From: Lingula anatina
Taxonomy: Eukaryota; Brachiopoda; Lingulata; Lingulida; Lingulidae
Assembly (NCBI RefSeq): GCF_001039355.2
Contig: NW_019775636.1
Coordinates: 137,802-201,801, forward strand
Length of the DNA: 64,000 nt
Direction of reading: 5' to 3'
How positions within the stretch are numbered: position 1 is the first letter of the stretch; every line of letters begins with the position of its first letter. The position numbers and the translations under genes were made by a program. The notes beneath the pieces were generated by a model. It did no database searches. It saw only the letters and a program-made list of their open reading frames with translations, and was not told where the DNA came from. This document shows, in pieces, positions 12,189-20,700 of this stretch.

Positions 12189-12801
12189 GATGAAAGAAAA
12201 AAAAGAAAGGAAAGGAAAAATAATCTAAGAAGGACGCAGGCCCATAGTTAAGCTTACTCATGCTAGAAAGTTGTACAGATAGATAGGTAAAGAAAGAAAG
12301 AAAAAAAGAGATGAAAGAAAAAAGAAAGGAAAGGAAAAATAATCTAAGAAGGGCGCCGGCTGTAGACGCAAATAACTAGGCTTAATGCCATCTACATGAT
12401 TCACGTAAATTTAATTGGATATTTTTTTCTAATTTTTTTCTAATGGTCCTTAGATTGAATTTTTCCTCAAAAGTGTGAGAAGTTAACAGCAAGAGTCACC
12501 CTTTTTCCAAATTTCAGACGACTCCGGTTACCAGTTCCAAAGCGCCGTGCAACTTGACTCTGAAACCCACGGCGGGGAGGACGTCGCCATTTACGCCACA
12601 GGTCCTATGTCGCACCTGTTCCACTCACTTCACGAGCAACATTATATCGCTCACATGATGGCGTATGCTTCTTGCGTGGGTCAGAATAAAGATCACTGTA
12701 AAGAAAAGTCGGCAGGTGGCGCTATGGGGTTAATTGTCGCCGCTAACGAGCGTCTTTGGGTTTTAATCTTTGTGGCGGCATGCGCGATGCTTGCTCGTTA
12801 G
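4143..12801 (+). CDS. ALPL-like: Membrane-bound (GPI-anchored) alkaline phosphatase, complete, 10 coding exons
   Basis: Exons: 4143-4221, 7535-7755, 8214-8388, 8915-9090, 9411-9515, 10126-10225, 10789-10923, 11187-11378, 11786-11896, 12518-12801. They sum to 1578 bases, 525 residues plus TAG, against 524 for human ALPL. All nine introns are GT-AG with matching phases. The enzyme hydrolyses phosphomonoesters outside the cell. Visible in order: signal peptide (1-20); D61 in L-G-D-G-M-G; nucleophile S111 in D-S-A-G-T-A-T-A; H172 and T174 in T-H-A-T-P; phosphate-binding R185; E330; D335 and H339 in R-I-D-H-G-H-H; D376-H377 in T-A-D-H-S-H; H449 in E-T-H-G-G-E-D. All Zn, Mg and catalytic ligands are present. 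A hydrophobic C-terminus behind a Ser-Ala-Gly-Gly stretch fits GPI attachment. Five N-glycosylation sequons are seen. Confidence 0.96.
5998..6171. mobile_element. Foldback element copy A (28-30 bp arms)
   Basis: 5998-6027 and 6103-6132 are inverted repeats of each other with few mismatches (left arm contains AGCTTAATTGTCTGGCACTC). The sequence to about 6171 ends in a GATAGATCGGTCC-like terminus shared with copies B-D, so this is an older or rearranged copy. Located in phosphatase intron 1. Confidence 0.6.
6398..6588. mobile_element. Foldback MITE copy B, nearly perfect hairpin
   Basis: This element of 191 bp starts and ends with GGATCGATCC and is almost entirely two inverted arms of about 90 bp around a TAATTAATTA-like centre. 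Both arms carry the GGCTTAGAT..CTGTC..GCCTACTGAAGC block. No coding capacity, so a non-autonomous element. Confidence 0.8.
6638..6735. mobile_element. Foldback MITE half-copy C
   Basis: Repeats the left arm of copy B in direct orientation, 240 bp further on. Shared flank ACCATTC(T/C)CAGA precedes both copies. No matching right arm follows. Confidence 0.65.
7535..7755 (+). CDS. ALPL-like: Alkaline phosphatase exon 2 (first metal ligand)
   Basis: Residues 27-100. Contains [15 protein letters not shown], whose Asp (D61) binds Zn and Mg. A GTG at 7534-7536 is not a start: its G is the last base of the acceptor AG. The donor is GTATTA. Confidence 0.95.
7756..8213 (+). other. Alkaline phosphatase intron 2
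   Basis: GT-AG intron, no coding content. Contains two TACATGTA octamers close together near 7908-7926. Confidence 0.85.
8214..8388 (+). CDS. ALPL-like: Alkaline phosphatase exon 3 (nucleophile serine)
   Basis: Residues 101-158 plus one base. Holds T-Y-N-T-D-R-Q followed by D-S-A-G-T-A-T-A, with the phospho-accepting Ser111, and the two Cys that form a conserved disulfide in the family (F-L-C-G and G-N-C-S). Acceptor TTTTTAG, donor GTAAAC. Confidence 0.96.
8803..8905 (+). repeat. (TG)n followed by (TTTA)n in intron 3
   Basis: Adjacent dinucleotide and tetranucleotide arrays ending about 10 bp before the exon 4 acceptor. They are part of its pyrimidine-rich tract. Confidence 0.95.
8915..9090 (+). 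CDS. ALPL-like: Alkaline phosphatase exon 4 (Mg site and phosphate-binding Arg)
   Basis: Residues 159-217. Contains [11 protein letters not shown] (H172 and T174), then H-S-A-D-R-N-W with R185. A GT dinucleotide inside the exon (GGTAAGCAC near 8931) resembles a donor, but homology continues across it. The preceding intron holds (TG)n and (TTTA)n arrays reaching almost to the acceptor. Confidence 0.96.
9111..9159 (+). repeat. (CT)n microsatellite, intron 4
   Basis: Nearly pure CT array interrupted once by CCC. Confidence 0.95.
9411..9515 (+). CDS. ALPL-like: Alkaline phosphatase exon 5
   Basis: Exactly 35 codons (residues 218-252), starting V-I-L-G-G-G-R, the conserved strand followed by the G-G-G-R turn of animal alkaline phosphatases. 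Contains two N-glycosylation sequons (N-T-T and N-G-S). The acceptor is TTCCTTACAG. Confidence 0.95.
9590..9649 (+). repeat. (GA)n microsatellite, intron 5
   Basis: Uninterrupted GA array of about 58 bp. Confidence 0.97.
10126..10225 (+). CDS. ALPL-like: Alkaline phosphatase exon 6
   Basis: Residues 253-285 plus one base. Encodes D-W-S-K through Y-V-W-N to D-Y-L-L-G, corresponding to the variable 'crown'-side segment and the conserved Tyr-Leu-Leu-Gly-Leu-Phe entry of exon 7. The donor is GTAAGA. Confidence 0.93.
10789..10923 (+). CDS. ALPL-like: Alkaline phosphatase exon 7
   Basis: Residues 286-330 plus one base. Begins [11 protein letters not shown] and ends K-G-F-F-L-L-V-E, where E330 is a Mg ligand. 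Strongly conserved across animal enzymes. Confidence 0.96.
11187..11378 (+). CDS. ALPL-like: Alkaline phosphatase exon 8 (Zn ligands)
   Basis: Residues 331-394 plus one base. Contains G-G-R-I-D-H-G-H-H (D335 and H339) and V-V-T-A-D-H-S-H (D376 and H377). The spacing from E330 to D335, H339, D376 and H377 equals that of the human enzymes. One N-glycosylation sequon (N-S-T). Confidence 0.97.
11786..11896 (+). CDS. ALPL-like: Alkaline phosphatase exon 9
   Basis: Residues 395-431 plus one base. A short Asp-Lys repeat (D-K-D-K-D-K) is followed by L-L-Y-A-N-G-P-G-Y, the conserved strand of the family. One sequon (N-G-T). The donor is GTGAGT. Confidence 0.94.
12121..12359 (+). repeat. Tandem duplication of a purine-rich unit in intron 9
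   Basis: The segment starting TTACTCATGCTAGAAAGTTG occurs at 12121 and again at 12254. Each copy is followed by AGATAGATAGG, an (AAAG)n tract, GAAAGGAAAGGAAAAATAAT and CTAAGAAGG. The second copy has a shorter AAAG array. Confidence 0.9.
12518..12801 (+). CDS. ALPL-like: Alkaline phosphatase exon 10 (last Zn ligand and GPI signal)
   Basis: Residues 432-525 and TAG. Contains E-T-H-G-G-E-D-V-A (H449), [13 protein letters not shown] and the final Cys pair. The hydrophobic tail ends five residues from a Cys-Ala-Met-Leu-Ala-Arg end. Residues before it (S-A-G-G-A) are small, as at a GPI cleavage site. Confidence 0.96.
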
Positions 12802-13167
12802 GTTCGCTCCAGGTGTAGATTTATCAACAGCATTCTCTCGATAAAAAGTTGTAAAAAACAGCATCTAATGATCCTCTTTTTTGTAACTCTGTAAGAGGTG
12901 GGTGGGAGGGGGGTTTATAACATTGTTTTAAATTTAACTTTGTTTAATTTTTTGTCTGAAATTTTGAAGAAAATGCAGAAGGGGTGTGGATTAAAAACAT
13001 TGAAGATTGTTCTAAGAATGAGGTAGATGAGGCATGTTTAATCTCCGTATTGCGTTTGCTGTGCTTCGTGTTCTCAGTCCTTCGGTGGACAAAGTGTATT
13101 CATTAAAACAGAACTTCTTTTTGCTTACAATTGTTCTTCTTCTAAGTCTTCTTCTAAGTCTATTTCT

Positions 13168-13168
13168 A

Positions 13169-13210
<42 letters not shown>
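13168..13210 (+). repeat. (TTA)n microsatellite
   Basis: Uninterrupted ATT triplets downstream of the phosphatase stop. Confidence 0.95.
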
Positions 13211-13211
<1 letters not shown>

Positions 13212-13322
13212 TGAAATAGCTACAATTAAAAGTCTGTATGAATGAAGCATGTGATGACAACGCTAACTATTATTCGGCTGATCGTTAGCAGCGTGATAAT
13301 TTAACTTAAACCTGCCATGCCC

Positions 13323-13328
13323 AATAAA
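13323..13328 (+). terminator. Candidate poly(A) signal of the alkaline phosphatase gene
   Basis: First canonical AATAAA on the plus strand after the stop codon that I noticed, about 520 bp downstream. A (TTA)n tract lies in the intervening presumed 3' UTR. Confidence 0.35.
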
Positions 13329-13798
13329 CCACGAGTTAAAAATCAGAAGGTTGCATCGTAAAAAAATAACAGAGATCGATAATACTTAGCTGAAATTATT
13401 ATATCTATCATGGACGGAAACGCAGTATTGTCCTTACAATAACATCCGAGTCTAGATAGGTATATGATGATGCTTGAAATGTCAGACACTAGGCTGTTTC
13501 AATTGTTACTCTTCAGTGCCATGAGACCCGTAAGTGAAGGCACCTGCTGTATGCCTTATGAAATGTAACAAATTATCACATTCCAATGTGGTCTAATTAG
13601 GAGATGGATTCGACATAACAGTGAATTGTAAAATCGTAAGTGGAAAGAAATACAATACCAGGTGTTGGTGGTAAATTAATTTGAACTTGTCATGGTTCAA
13701 GTCAGGCCAAGAACCCGATCAGGTAGGGGACGGCTAGTAGCCTGCATGTAGGCCTAAACAAAGTCAAAAAGGGTCGAAACTCGTCCTGCCGGCAAATG

Positions 13799-13860
13799 AA
13801 TACGCAAAACCGAGCCGACAGTAATGTATAATATATTGCTTTTATCAATTTTGACAGTAA
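13799..13860 (+). repeat. Dispersed repeat, first copy (second at 15501-15575)
   Basis: Both copies begin AATACGCAAAACCGAGCCGA and continue with alignable AATGTA(T/C)AATAT and TTTTCAAT-like blocks. Identity decays along the repeat. No terminal structure seen. Confidence 0.55.
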
Positions 13861-16182
13861 TTTTTTCTATGTCCCTTTTAAACTGGTAGTAGTAGTCTCA
13901 GTGCGTGCGTGTGATGGGCCCTCTCATGTCTGTTCTAGCGGCCATGCTAGTATTTTGTACCCACTAGTAAATAGCCACTGGTCAGCAATGTAAAGCGAAC
14001 GTTAAAAGAAGAAATATGTTAAAGGAAATCTATCACATTATCCTGTAATGATGTCGTATGATCTGATTAACAAGGGCCATCAACATGCCAATTCTAATCC
14101 CACTTTTGATTGGTAATTTTTCGCTAGACAAATAATAGACATAGCTGTGAGGTAACCCAGAAATTGGCCGGTGCTACGTGGAGTTCAAGTTGCGGTAAAC
14201 ATGGAGTAAGAGTCGACAAAATAGAGCGAAACCCTCTGAAAAGTTTGTATCAACTCCTGACGAAAACCACACTTAAAAACAAGTTATTTATGTTAAAAAA
14301 AACTTGGATTATTTACGTTCTGATGCCAGTGTATGCAAAGGCTCGCTTCAGTCTTTTAGAGTGTTTCATTTCACCACAATTCCTGCCCAACAAAGAGAAT
14401 TCATGTGACGTGAAAGTGTACGGAATTAATTTTCTATATTTTTAAAAACAAGTTGAATTAATTTATTATTTAAATACTCGATAAAATGTTGGCGTTCACT
14501 GTCTTGAATTGTAAGATGTAGGAGTGCATGTAGAGGGATAAGTCGGTGAAGGGGCGTGAACACGTTTATTAAATATTGATTTACAGTTGGATGCGTTTGG
14601 TAGTAATATGTTCTATCTATGAAAAAAATTAAATGTTGCGCGTTAAAAAGAATTTACGAAAAAAAAAACTTGAGCAGGGAGTGGATTTTCGTACAACTCC
14701 AATCGCTATGGGGTTCAAATTTTTGTGACAAAAGCGGAAGGTGGTTAATGTAATAACAAGATGTCAAATATAATTTTGGGATAACTTTGCGACTAATATT
14801 CGACGATGCGTATACACCCTTCCCAAAATAACCATATTAATTATGGAGGAGGCGGTTAAACATTTGTGGTGATAAAAATGTTGCACCACTCTGTCAGCGT
14901 ATGGCCTGAGGTGCTGTAAATTCACAAAAAAAGGGGCTTCTCACCAGAGACAGTTTATTGACAAACTCTTTGAATTACATAATATAGACTACATATTACT
15001 CCGTACATAGTGACGAATTGGCGTTTATTAAGACTCATTCCCTATGAAATCCCCACTTCAGTACTACAGTGACCTTTTAACATGTTTGTACCTAATTTCC
15101 AGGGTCACTCTATATCCCCAAGCCGTATAAAAACAGTACATGTCAGCATTGATAATTTACCCTTAAGTATTGAGAGAAAACAATGGAAAACCTCGGTGTG
15201 CGGAGTATCATCGTGTGCCTTCATGCATACTGCGCAATTAAGAGAGAGAGAGACTACAATATGTAATATTTCAATCATACATTGTACCAAAACAATACAA
15301 GAAATAATATTTTCTCCAGCGACTTAAGATAAGGGATGTCCTATTTTTTGTGAACAAACCTTGTACATACAAATAACTTTACAATGAGAGGCGTAGTGTT
15401 ATAAACTGCACCAAGTCACATTCACTGATAGGACAATGCTCTCTAGAGTTGCGTAATAATGCGTAAATCAACATACACTTTAGTTTTTAAAACACAAATG
15501 CAAATACGCAAAACCGAGCCGATGTTTTACTGTAACATTAATGTACAATATGTTCCTCTTTTCAATATTCACAGTGATCAATTGTGTAACATTTTAAACA
15601 ACGAGAACTTGTCACCTAACCCTATGAGTGTCTGCAGCCCTTTTATAAACCCACCCACCAACCCGCGATTAATCGCAATTTTACTGGACATAAAACTGCA
15701 CAAGGTTTGTTTCTGTATTCTCATTCTTCACCAAACAACCCCCAATGGACGCCTGCGATTTCAACATTTAACGCAGTGAAATGGTCCAGATTTAGCCGAT
15801 ACAGCAATTCGGTCCCATGTGAAATATATCAATCCGAAAACCACTTCTCTGGTTTAGCAAGCCAAATCGTTTTCACTCACCTATTTCATATCAATTTTGG
15901 TTAGATAGGACCATTTTGGGGGGGTTTTAACGTTTTAAGTTAAAATAATGTTAGCCTGGATACAAGTCCTTAACTTGTCGTCGTTGCCGTCCGGGCATTC
16001 CCGTAAAACACTTCATCGAAGGACGTGCTTAAACCGATGATCTGTGTTTAACAATTTAGCTATAGTTCTCTGACTTTAATTAGGACTTACACTGGGTCAG
16101 AAAAAATGTCTTTCTTGGCAACGCTCTGAGGCTTATTTTATCTTTACTAATTGCCACTATATATCTCTCAATTCTGCCACAT

Positions 16183-16220
16183 ATCAAAGTCAATACGACG
16201 TCAAAGTCAATGTGACGTCA
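16183..16220 (+). repeat. 17-bp tandem repeat leading into a CRE palindrome
   Basis: TCAAAGTCAATACGACG is followed directly by TCAAAGTCAATGTGACG and then TCA, so the second unit ends in a full TGACGTCA (16213-16220) and the first in a near copy. Confidence 0.85.
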
Positions 16221-16530
16221 TATCTACAACATATTTCAACCAGCATACCACACAGAGTCAAATACTCAGAGCTGTTATTTATTACCACCTGGCGCCACAG
16301 TTCAATGGCCATTTTCTGGACCATTTTAAGAACTCAACAGAAAAATGCAACGTCACATTTCTTAAGTGTCGTCAATAATTAACGTCTGAGTATGACGTCA
16401 CGCTATCTTCATAGACTATCTGGAGGTTTAAAAAGACGACATGTGTATTACACCATTGACGTCATATGACCCCCTTTTGGATGTGCTATGTAAGCAACCT
16501 TTATCGGAAAATAGTCACGATATGACGTCA
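16213..16530. promoter_or_regulatory. Cluster of four perfect CRE palindromes TGACGTCA
   Basis: Full octamers at 16213-16220, 16393-16400, 16457-16464 and 16523-16530. The last one supplies the TGA stop of the receptor gene. TGACGTCA is the binding site of CREB/ATF bZIP factors. Only three other full copies were noticed in the rest of the window (28056, 30419, 42854), so four in 318 bp is not background. Confidence 0.7.
16278..16283 (-). terminator. Candidate poly(A) signal of the receptor gene
   Basis: AATAAA on the minus strand, about 245 bp past the receptor stop. If used, three of the four CRE palindromes would be transcribed as 3' UTR. Confidence 0.35.
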
Positions 16531-17712
16531 TACATCGGAACTTCCGTCACCAGCCAGTGTGAGCTCATTCGTCGCCACGATGGTGAACTTTCTGGCCTCG
16601 TCTTGCAGCGGTTTAAAGAACAGTTCGATGAAAGTAGTTCTGAACTGTTTACTCATTGTACAGTACAGAATGAAATTAATACCGCTGTTGGTCAGCGCTA
16701 TGATGTCCATTAAGTCACCAAGAGGGGTGTAAACGTTTTGGAACACCTCACTGTCCAGGCCAGAGATGAGGTTTAGAATCCCCTGCGGTAGTTCAGTGAT
16801 GACGAAGAGGATGACGACCACCAGCAACATCCGGGTCGTACGGTTGGTCTTTTTGCCGCGGACGTTCTGGTTCATCCGGCTCACGTTGTTGGTTTGGTTG
16901 TGGCCTCCGAGTTTCAGGCGTCTTTTCTCCGCATCTTTCATCCCTTTGACCAGCAATATACTCATGATTGTTAAAATAAAACACGGGATGAGCTTTAAGA
17001 GAAAAGCGTGCTCCCAGAAGTAGAAAGTCCGGATGGTCATTTGATAGGCAGGCTCGGACTTGGTCTCCACCCCCCAGTAGCCGCTGTTATTGGAGATCCC
17101 GAGGGTAATATAATTGGGTATACAGAACACAGGGCACAGGAAATAATTCAGTCCGATCGCCATTTTGGCGCGTTCTATGCTGCAGAGGACTTGACCGTGT
17201 CGCGGCCAGCCAATGTACAGGTAGCGGAACACGGCCAGGGTAACAGTGAGCCAGACGGACACCGTGTGAACTGTGACGCTGAAATTAGCGTAAAACAACA
17301 AGAACTGTGCCGCAGCCAGCGTATCTCGCTCCAGGCTGGGGTTTGTACCGTATACACAGTAGTATTGGAGCGCAAAGGGAAGATATGCCGCCATTGTTAA
17401 GCCGTCGGACACCGCTAAGGCTGTCAGAATGAAATTCGTGGACGTCCGCATACTTTTTCTTGTCAACACTATGATATTCAATATATTCGCCACGATCCCA
17501 AATATACAAATTGTCACTGCGAGTCCGCCATGAATGTTTTTGTAAACTTCTGAGAAATGCATCAGTCCACCCTGCAGCCCGTGACCACTGCCTGTGGAAT
17601 TTGAAGAAAAATTGGAAGCGTCCATGATGCTAGTTGAATTCTCGTCGAGAAACGTGCCAGAAAGAGTCACATTTGAATCGTTCGTCATCTGCTTGTATTT
17701 AACTGAATCCAT
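16528..17712 (-). CDS. Peptide GPCR of the myosuppressin/FMRFamide receptor type, single coding exon
   Basis: 394 residues, complete, no intron in the coding part. The extracellular N-terminus of about 60 residues has several sequons (N14, N25, N34, N38). Seven membrane segments: about 62-84, 92-115, 134-167, 183-206, 230-257, 294-318, 332-353. Helix 2 has the L-A-V-S-D signature (D103). The DRY position reads F-R-Y (162-164). Helix 6 is T-T-R-M-L-L..F-V-I-T-E-L-P-Q-G-I-L, and helix 7 is D-L-M-D-I-I-A-L-T-N-S-G-I-N-F-I-L-Y-C. The last two are hallmarks of the arthropod myosuppressin and nematode dmsr receptor group, where the acidic DRY residue is also often replaced. It should couple a secreted RFamide-like peptide to G proteins at the plasma membrane. 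The exact ligand is inferred. Neighbouring phosphatase is convergent, with no functional link seen. Confidence 0.88.
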   Translation of the reverse strand: MDSVKYKQMTNDSNVTLSGTFLDENSTSIMDASNFSSNSTGSGHGLQGGLMHFSEVYKNIHGGLAVTICIFGIVANILNIIVLTRKSMRTSTNFILTALAVSDGLTMAAYLPFALQYYCVYGTNPSLERDTLAAAQFLLFYANFSVTVHTVSVWLTVTLAVFRYLYIGWPRHGQVLCSIERAKMAIGLNYFLCPVFCIPNYITLGISNNSGYWGVETKSEPAYQMTIRTFYFWEHAFLLKLIPCFILTIMSILLVKGMKDAEKRRLKLGGHNQTNNVSRMNQNVRGKKTNRTTRMLLVVVILFVITELPQGILNLISGLDSEVFQNVYTPLGDLMDIIALTNSGINFILYCTMSKQFRTTFIELFFKPLQDEARKFTIVATNELTLAGDGSSDV

Positions 17713-20700
17713 TTCGACTGTTTTTATTACTGTTGTTTTTTTTCCTGCTTTTTTATAATCTGAAGTGTTGGTCCTTTGTGTATCGTTAAGAGTCTCTTGC
17801 AGAACACTGAATTACAAGAACGTCGAAGAAATCTTCCATAAATCAGTGTCTCAAACACCCTTCCACTTTTTTCTTGTCTGGTGATAGATGTTACACTTTT
17901 CCTTTAACAAAGTGGTGGGCCTGTCATCAGTGGCTAATTTATAGCATGTGCTTTGAGGAAAGGGTATAACATTGAAGCAAACTGTCAATTCACCAATGAG
18001 TTACGAAGAAGAGTTACTCAGAAGCAAAATCACGGTAGTAACTTGCTAATAATGATGCATCACTGTTAGTTTCACACCTGCTTTTAAGCTCGCTCGGAAA
18101 CCATTGCTTCCTTCACGGTTTCCTCCCTGAAATGCTGTTCTGTGTGGCACTCCTGGGTGCTCCCCCACGTGAAGTAACCCTGTCTGTCTCTCACGCGAAG
18201 AGAAAAGGGTGTCAGCCAGTCATTGAACAAAACTCCTAGTGACTGCGGTTTAAATAAGACCTCACAGTCGAGCCCAGATTTCCTCTTCTTCCAATCATTA
18301 CTCAGAAAACCAAGCTCCTTTCCCGATAAGCCTGATTACAGCCAATGAAATGTTGTCAGGAAATCGAGAGAATTTATGCCGTCGAAATGTCAAGTGATTT
18401 TATGTTATGTAGTTCTCTGAGATTGTTGGCCGATGATGGCGGGGAGGCGGAAATCGAAAGAATTACCAAGAGTTCAGCATCAACTCCGTAAACTGGAATC
18501 ACCCATGTTATATGTCTCAGCTTGGAGCAGATTACGCAGTTTGGGTTCTGCTGTTTAGTGCCGCAGTGGACGTGTTCTAGTTTTTTAACACGCGTCAGCG
18601 CATTTGACGCCTACAAGTACAACTATCGGGTTAGACGTGGCGGCATAGGGAGCGTAATAGTTACAGCCTATTGCTGTTGTACTTACAATAATCACTCCGC
18701 TATTTTCTTTCTCAGTATCTTTTCAGTTTCTGTTGAAGTATTCTTTGCAAATAATTATAAGCAGAGGCGAGTGTTCCTATTAAATTCCTTCACGTATGGC
18801 GCCTAGTACCGTCAATGCCATAAATATCTTAAAATCAGTTGACCGCGATGATATTTCTCTTTATCCTTTGAACACGTGACGCCCAAGACACGTGTGCCGT
18901 CAATGCTTCCTACGTAATTATAATCTGTCGTTCACTCAGTTCCAGTATGGAATAAATTTTACTTTTTACTTCGTCAGTAACGTCGTAAAAAGAGAGAAAT
19001 AATGCCGCGTAGGCACCCTGTATAGAGATTTGACGTCTCAGTTGCACTCTGAAAGGCTCTCAAATCTTTTGAATCCGTTCCAGAATCTGTTCACGTGGCT
19101 TGCTAAGTCTCTTTCCAGGAGTTCTTAAAAGATAAAAACATGCACGTGGGTGAAGCGTTCTGGGGAGAATGATCTGCCTCTCTTTTTTCTTCAGTATTCT
19201 GTGTCCCTGTTTAAGATGATTAGCAACGGCTTAGGTCTTGTTATTTCTGAAAAATGAAAAAAAAAAGTTTCATTAGCTGATGTGAAATGTACAAGGTTAT
19301 TCAGATGCGTATTTCTACTACTGTGATGAGACGTTACAGTGAATTAGTGTACATACATGTTTACGCACAATATATGGCATATAGCATATCTGTTTTCCGT
19401 CAAACGACCAGACAGCTTGGATTCTATCCGTCAAACATAACTTACAAATGTAATTTACTATATCTTACTCTGCAACAAAAGTATGTACAGCAATATTGAA
19501 CCAAGTTTGCCATGTTTCAGACAAAATTATCGTTACACTCAGATTACGTTGTCATAGCTGAATCCCGTGGAAACCTTACGATGTCGGACCATAATTGTGA
19601 GAATTAGCCATTGATGGATTGATTAATTGTTCTAGTTATGAAGGAAAATAATGAAACAACCCCACGTCAACCTGGCGGTGTTACAACAGGTACCTTATCA
19701 AACGACTTTAGGGTCACATGCATTGTCGGTTATCATTATTGCTTTATAAAAGCATTGTGAATCCAATTTGAATAGCAAAGAAATGCTCAAATTGCGAGTC
19801 TTACTTTTTCACATTGTTATGGGACTTTAACGTAACTCGTATATAGCCATAAAATACCTTTGCTAACAATGAAAATGAAAATAGTTTATTCTCGTAAATC
19901 TTTATTCTTGAAAACTGTCTCTTATAGTTTCTTCGCTGAATTGATCATATCTGAGTTTAGAAGTGAGGCAGAAGTGTTGGTATACTGATTAGTTAACGGC
20001 CTAGCAGACCCATGAAGTGCTTGATGTTGCCACTGAAAAAGTTGCGGTCCCTCAGCATCCAACAATCTCAGTTAGGCTCAAGTCAGCGAAGAAGCTGCAC
20101 GCAGCAGTCCTCAGGCAGTGATACTCTACTACAGACCTGTACAAAATGAAACATATTTACAGTATTGCTTCATAAGAGCCAGTGAAGCTTATGAAAGACG
20201 ACCTTTGCATATTACGTAAATTGATGCCGTATAAATGCAACGTATGTTTTCGCGAAGCCATTAATTTCACTTCTTACTTTCGCCTAGCCTTCTTACATCA
20301 GAGGGTTAAACAAGGTGAGTGCTCCCGCCGTCAATCAGAGTGCATGGACGTTGTTTTCAAGTACCATAAGTGATCGTGCAGACACCTATACACTGTATGT
20401 TTACTACCACTGTCATATGTAGGCACATTAATTGGAAGCGATCTGCACCATTACGTCAAAAATTAAGACGTCACGATTGCGTCATAACTTAATGCAACTT
20501 ATTAATTCTCACTTGCAGGCATGCTCAGAATTTAATAACCGTGGGGTGGAAATGCGCCCGATCGAATAAGTTTTTATTGTCATCTGTTTTGAAATGAGAT
20601 GATGAAGTGTTACATGGTGTTTGGCCTCAAAAATACTTCGACGTAAATGCACACGAGGGTCAACATACAACTGGCACCTCAGCGGGCGCTTTTATGGTTT

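Larger units (their letters stand above)
12802..16212. other. Gap between two converging genes
   Basis: No recognised gene. It should hold the phosphatase 3' UTR and, at the right end, the receptor 3' flank. A (TTA)n array lies at 13168-13210. A diverged 60-bp repeat pair starts at 13799 and 15501 (AATACGCAAAACCGAGCCGA in both). The ORFs at 14164-14445 and 15459-15779 show no domain. Confidence 0.5.

Noticed and set aside
16766-17400. Plus-strand ORFs of 85 and 130 codons inside the receptor region
   Set aside because: Antisense shadows of the intact GPCR frame.
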